64,000 bases of DNA from G965237725 sp965237725 (lineage in GTDB: Bacteria; Pseudomonadota; Gammaproteobacteria; Arenicellales; Poriferihabitantaceae): positions 620,001 through 684,000 of the forward strand of contig OZ250151.1 of NCBI GenBank assembly GCA_965237725.1. The letters run 5' to 3'. Positions 60,748 to 64,000 of this stretch are shown in pieces. Under the pieces are notes generated by a model. That model did no database searches. It was not told the origin of the DNA and saw nothing but the letters and a program-made list of their open reading frames with translations. The position numbers and the translations under genes are program-made. Each line of letters opens with the position of its first letter. The first letter of the stretch is position 1.

Positions 60748-61686
60748 ATGGCTACAAAATCGGAGTCACAGCAGGAACCGAATACAAAAGTCGCCGATTT
60801 CGTAAACCCAACGCAAAATGCGGCGACGGCTGAACAAACAGAAAGATGGCAAGCTGCTAATAAGTCATGGTGGGAAAACGCTCCAATGCGCTATGACTGG
60901 CGGGAAAAGATTGATGCAGAACCTGGAAGCGAAAATTATTTCAATCAAATTGATTCGAGATTTTTTGGCGAAGTCTGGCGCTATATGCCCTGGGAAAACA
61001 CACCATTTGACAGCTTAATCAATTTCCATGCATTAACTACCAAAGATGTTCTGGAAATCGGTGTTGGCCATGGATCCCACGCGCAATTAATATCCAAACA
61101 TTGTAAGCATTTTACTGGGATCGATCTTACCGAGCGTGCTGTATCTATGACGAGTCAACGTCTTTTGCAGAAAAATATAGAAGCGAAAATCCTTCAAATG
61201 GATGCAGAGAAACTGGCGTTCGAAGATAACACATTCGATTTTGTATGGAGCTGGGGCGTAATCCATCATTCCGCCAACACTGAAAAAATTCTCTCACAAA
61301 TAAAACGTGTATTAAAACCAGATGGGCATGCTATCGTAATGGTCTACCACCGTTCATTCTGGAAATATTTCGTAATGGATGGGTTCATGAATGGGGTCTT
61401 GCGCGGTCAATTATTAAGAAGAAAGTCTTTTCATAAAATTAGTCAATCACAAACAGATGGTGCAATCGCGCGGTACTATACTATTTCGGAATGGCGTGAT
61501 TTATGCGGAAAATTTTTCGAAACAAATGAAATTTCAATTTGTGGGCAAAAAGCTGATTTACTGCCAATACCTGCTGGAAAATTTAAAAATTTCATAGCTC
61601 GAATAATTCCTGATGCTTTAACTCGCTTTTTTACAAATAATATAAAAATGGGGAGCTTTTTAATATCGAAACTGGGAAAGAAATAG
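60748..61686 (+). CDS. Class I SAM-dependent methyltransferase
   Basis: A 312-residue methyltransferase from the ATG at 60748 (MATKSESQQEPNTKVADF); an upstream open frame inside sat looks non-coding. The SAM motif I is VLEIGVGHGSHA, followed by TGIDLTERAVSM, the acidic MDAEKLAFEDNTFD and the post-II WSWGVIHHSAN. It resembles UbiE/Methyltransf_11 enzymes. As the next gene is a glycosyltransferase and then an asparagine-synthase-like gene, methylation of a sugar or lipid-linked sugar is likely, but not shown. Its TAG stop lies 20 bp before the TTG start used for the next gene. Confidence 0.85.
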   Translation: MATKSESQQEPNTKVADFVNPTQNAATAEQTERWQAANKSWWENAPMRYDWREKIDAEPGSENYFNQIDSRFFGEVWRYMPWENTPFDSLINFHALTTKDVLEIGVGHGSHAQLISKHCKHFTGIDLTERAVSMTSQRLLQKNIEAKILQMDAEKLAFEDNTFDFVWSWGVIHHSANTEKILSQIKRVLKPDGHAIVMVYHRSFWKYFVMDGFMNGVLRGQLLRRKSFHKISQSQTDGAIARYYTISEWRDLCGKFFETNEISICGQKADLLPIPAGKFKNFIARIIPDALTRFFTNNIKMGSFLISKLGKK

Positions 61687-61706
61687 GTAGCGTTAATGCA
61701 ATCACT

Positions 61707-62786
61707 TTGGTCACCGATGCATATGGTGGAACCGGTGGCATTGCTCAATATGCCCGAAATTTACTAGAAACCCTTAGTAATCTCAGTTTGGTTGACCGAG
61801 TATTCGTGATACCGAGAGTACTTTCCAGGTATTCAGAAACCCCGCCAAACAATGTAATTATTCAGCACGCTGCAGCAAATAATAATTACCAATATCTAAA
61901 ACATTTAATCAAACGTAGTCTCGGAAGAGACTCAGTTAATCTGGTGATTTGTGTACATATAAACTTGTTACTATTTGCAGTAGTGGCAAAATTTATAACC
62001 CGATCCAGGCTGGTATTGGTTCTTCATGGCTATGAAATTTGGCAAAGACCCAATAAGATTTTCATTGATTGGCTGATAACCCAGGTAGACCAGGTTGTTC
62101 CCGTCAGCCGGTTTACCCGGGACAAATTCATAAGCTGGTCAGACTTTCCCGAATCAAAGATCCGTATTGTCCCAAATGCTATCGATCTGGAAAAATTCAA
62201 AATTTCGCCAAAACCGCATTATCTGCTCGAACGTTATAAATTATCAGATAAAAAAGTTATTCTGACTTTGGGTCGGTTGTCTGCAGAAGAACAGGCTAAA
62301 GGTTTCGACCAGATTATTAAAACACTGCCCCGACTGCTTTCTCATAACCCAGACACGCGTTATCTTATTGTTGGTGAAGGTGCAGATACCCATCGGTTGC
62401 AAGCACTGGCTGCACAGTTGGAAGTCAGTCACGCGGTAATTTTTTCTGGTCACATTCCAGACCATGAAAAAGCAGATCACTACCACCTTGCAGATGCTTA
62501 TGTTATGCCAAGCAAACTCGAAGGATTTGGTATTGTTTATCTGGAAGCGATGGCTTGTGGAATTCCAGTGGTTGGCAGCGCAATGGATGGCAGCGCAGAT
62601 CCACTAATGGATGGAAAACTAGGCACACTCATCAACCCTGATGATCTGGATCAAATTTATTCAGCCATACTCAACGCCGTTGATAAACCAAAATATATAC
62701 CACCCGAGCTTGAATCATTTTCTATGGCAAATTATCAGCAGAAAATCAGATTGCTCATCGAATCCGTTGTATCTGGAAGCTTCTGA
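61707..62786 (+). CDS. Group 1 glycosyltransferase (GT4-like)
   Basis: A GT-B fold glycosyltransferase. The donor-binding half shows ILTLGRLSAEEQAKGFDQII, LIVGEGADTHRLQALA and the GT4 motif EGFGIVYLEAMACGIPVV. The TTG start at 61707 yields 359 residues but begins in the middle of the first beta strand (VTDAYGGTGGIAQYAR). The frame is open upstream (SVNAITLVTD), so the real start may be an unusual codon overlapping the methyltransferase stop near 61683. Acceptor unknown; the neighbours suggest a surface polysaccharide. Confidence 0.86.
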   Translation: MVTDAYGGTGGIAQYARNLLETLSNLSLVDRVFVIPRVLSRYSETPPNNVIIQHAAANNNYQYLKHLIKRSLGRDSVNLVICVHINLLLFAVVAKFITRSRLVLVLHGYEIWQRPNKIFIDWLITQVDQVVPVSRFTRDKFISWSDFPESKIRIVPNAIDLEKFKISPKPHYLLERYKLSDKKVILTLGRLSAEEQAKGFDQIIKTLPRLLSHNPDTRYLIVGEGADTHRLQALAAQLEVSHAVIFSGHIPDHEKADHYHLADAYVMPSKLEGFGIVYLEAMACGIPVVGSAMDGSADPLMDGKLGTLINPDDLDQIYSAILNAVDKPKYIPPELESFSMANYQQKIRLLIESVVSGSF

Positions 62787-62816
62787 TACTTGATTAAAAT
62801 CGTCTGGTTAATTTAA

Positions 62817-62976
62817 GGAGCCTCTGATTAAAACTGGGCAGATCAAGTTGTGATTCAAAATAATCAAGTTCAAGGCGCGAAACGCACTCAATAGCACGGC
62901 TATTGCGAAGTTTTGCAACGCAGAAATTGATTGTTTTGATCTCAAATTGACTGTTCATGTTTTAATCAGAGGTTCC
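62817..62976 (+). mobile_element. IS5-type MITE, copy D
   Basis: 160 bp, the shortest copy. Its ends are GGAGCCTCTGATTAAAACT and the inverted AACATGTTTTAATCAGAGGTTCC-like right end (exactly TTTTAATCAGAGGTTCC). TTAA flanks both sides (62813-62816 and 62977-62980), fitting YTAR. It shares most of its length with copy A and the core GCACGGCTATTGCGAAGTTT with A and B. Its right edge contains the stop codon of the asparagine-synthase-like gene on the other strand. Confidence 0.88.
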
Positions 62977-64000
62977 TTAACTCCCTGTTTAACGCAAACA
63001 GCGCATAAACGTATCGTCTCGACCAATGACATCGGGAATTGGACAACATGGGTACGGATTTCCAGTAATCCAGTTTTGGCATCGACTTAATCCATTTCTC
63101 CAGGGGAACAATAAATCCGGTTTTTTGTCGGTTGACAATATGGTCGGGCAACGGCTTTTGCGGTGCGCTTGCCAGGCAGTTTTTGGAACTTAACTGTTCT
63201 AATTTAAGCAATTTAGGCGCAATCGAATTAAGCAAATAAAAGTCTGCCAATGGCGTCCGCACTTCCACTGAGTGAGCCATTGATGTCCAGTCGGTATCTC
63301 GCAACAATTGATTGCGCATGAATAAACTACTTTCGAGACTGGATATTGCTGCGTGATAATAGTTTTCATGGGAGACTGTTGTTTTTAATTCTCGGTTCGG
63401 TGTTAGCGAATCAATGTGATCAAAAATACCTAATTGCTTCAATCCGTGATCCAGTCTGTCGTGTTCCATAAACGCTGGCAATTCCCAGGGCATAAAGAGT
63501 CCTCGATCGAGAAAGTAACTCGATGGAAGATTACCACCGTATTTGCAAAGCCCCCAGAATTTTGGGTGGGGCCTGTTATAAGGCATAAATTTTCCTAAAC
63601 CCGTTGTCATCGATCCAAGCAATGGAAAATATTTAGCCCATTTTAGATAGCGGTTCCACTTTGGAATGCGATGAAAAGATCGATAACTCCCCAAAAGCTC
63701 GTCTCCTCCCAGTCCGGATAACATAACTTTGATGCCTTTTTCCGCCGCGGCTTTACTGATGAACCAGGTGTTGAGGCCATCAATGGTGGGTTGATCCATA
63801 GCCATAAGAATTTTTTCGAAATCCTGGTTAAACTCGGATTCCGAAACATGACGGGTATTGTGTGCCGTACCATAGTGCTTCGCGACCTCAGTTGCGAGCA
63901 TGGTTTCATCATTTTCGGTACCGACGAACTCCTCGAATCCCAGGGTGATGGAATCGACTTTATCCACTTGCTCAGCCATTAAGCCTGAAATCGCCCCGGA
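62966..64000 (-). CDS. Asparagine synthase-like amidotransferase, C-terminal part
   Basis: The C-terminal synthetase domain of a glutamine-dependent asparagine-synthase-like protein; the glutaminase half lies beyond base 64000. The reading frame is open at the window edge (SGAISGLMAEQ, the end of the ATP PP-loop). Later marks are LSGLGGDELLGSY, RDTDWTSMAHSVEVRTPLAD and NRQKTGFIVPLEKW. Such proteins occur in polysaccharide clusters, where they amidate sugars. The last residues (RNL and the stop) are encoded by the end of MITE copy D, so the C-terminus has been altered by the insertion. The MITE-derived tail is short, so function may persist. Confidence 0.88.
   Translation of the reverse strand, partial: SGAISGLMAEQVDKVDSITLGFEEFVGTENDETMLATEVAKHYGTAHNTRHVSESEFNQDFEKILMAMDQPTIDGLNTWFISKAAAEKGIKVMLSGLGGDELLGSYRSFHRIPKWNRYLKWAKYFPLLGSMTTGLGKFMPYNRPHPKFWGLCKYGGNLPSSYFLDRGLFMPWELPAFMEHDRLDHGLKQLGIFDHIDSLTPNRELKTTVSHENYYHAAISSLESSLFMRNQLLRDTDWTSMAHSVEVRTPLADFYLLNSIAPKLLKLEQLSSKNCLASAPQKPLPDHIVNRQKTGFIVPLEKWIKSMPKLDYWKSVPMLSNSRCHWSRRYVYALFALNRELRNL

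Noticed and set aside
1..64000. CRISPR arrays
   Set aside because: No regularly spaced direct repeats of 24-40 bp were seen; the tandem repeats found are contiguous units of 11-17 bp without spacers.

Overview
The window is a contiguous stretch of a gammaproteobacterial chromosome with moderate to low GC. Conserved gene orders point to this class: hemA-prfA-prmC, lolB-ispE, tRNA-Gln-prs-rplY-pth-ychF, aceA-aceK, ratA-rnfH opposite smpB-ssrA, clpS-clpA, and rpmF-plsX-fabH-fabG-acpP-fabF-mltG-tmk-holB-pilZ-tatD. The tmRNA tag reads ANDDNYALAA, close to the enterobacterial ANDENYALAA. I cannot name a genus from sequence alone; a free-living, probably aquatic heterotroph using the glyoxylate shunt would fit.

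Layout. 0-3 kb: release factor methyltransferase (partial), RF1 and glutamyl-tRNA reductase. 3-7 kb: a TPR lipoprotein, lolB and ispE. 6.6-8.3 kb: agmatinase, then a 683-bp spacer holding a probable ~100-nt small RNA, an 11-bp tandem repeat and tRNA-Gln. 8.4-11.9 kb: prs, rplY, pth, ychF. 11.9-22.4 kb: an accessory region with a NorD/CbbO-like VWA protein, a GlcG/HbpS-like protein, a CobS/CobT-like AAA+/VWA pair, a GFA-fold protein, and a tightly packed trio of enolase-superfamily enzyme, GH3-family acyl-adenylating enzyme and integral-membrane fatty-acid/sterol hydroxylase. 22.4-27.2 kb: ferrochelatase with a CbiX-type chelatase, a double cupin, a haloacid dehalogenase and SelO. 27.4-33.6 kb: aceA-aceK, rraA, dksA, rnfH, ratA, smpB and tmRNA. 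33.6-37.8 kb: an eroded island beside ssrA, marked by copies of the tmRNA 3' end and carrying cell-surface gene debris plus cysC and cysH. 37.9-44.7 kb: acyltransferase, Rieske oxygenase, dgkA, a broken SGNH hydrolase, a glycosyltransferase and a flippase-like membrane protein. 44.7-58.2 kb: clpA-clpS, an A-type Fe-S carrier, and the tatD-to-rpmF block for DNA replication, cell wall and fatty-acid synthesis. 58.4-64 kb: DAHP synthase, ATP sulfurylase, and the start of a polysaccharide cluster (methyltransferase, glycosyltransferase, asparagine-synthase-like protein) that runs off the end.

Two themes stand out. First, a family of four related palindromic elements (160-202 bp) with IS5-like ends and YTAR-like flanks lies in the right third of the window. 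Three sit directly upstream of genes, and one supplies the stop codon of the asparagine-synthase-like gene. Second, the hydroxylase-GH3-enolase operon looks like an uncharacterised route to a modified acyl conjugate, possibly an acyl-amino-acid or acyl-peptide; this is inference from family membership and gene packing. No CRISPR array, rRNA, integrase or intact transposase was seen.
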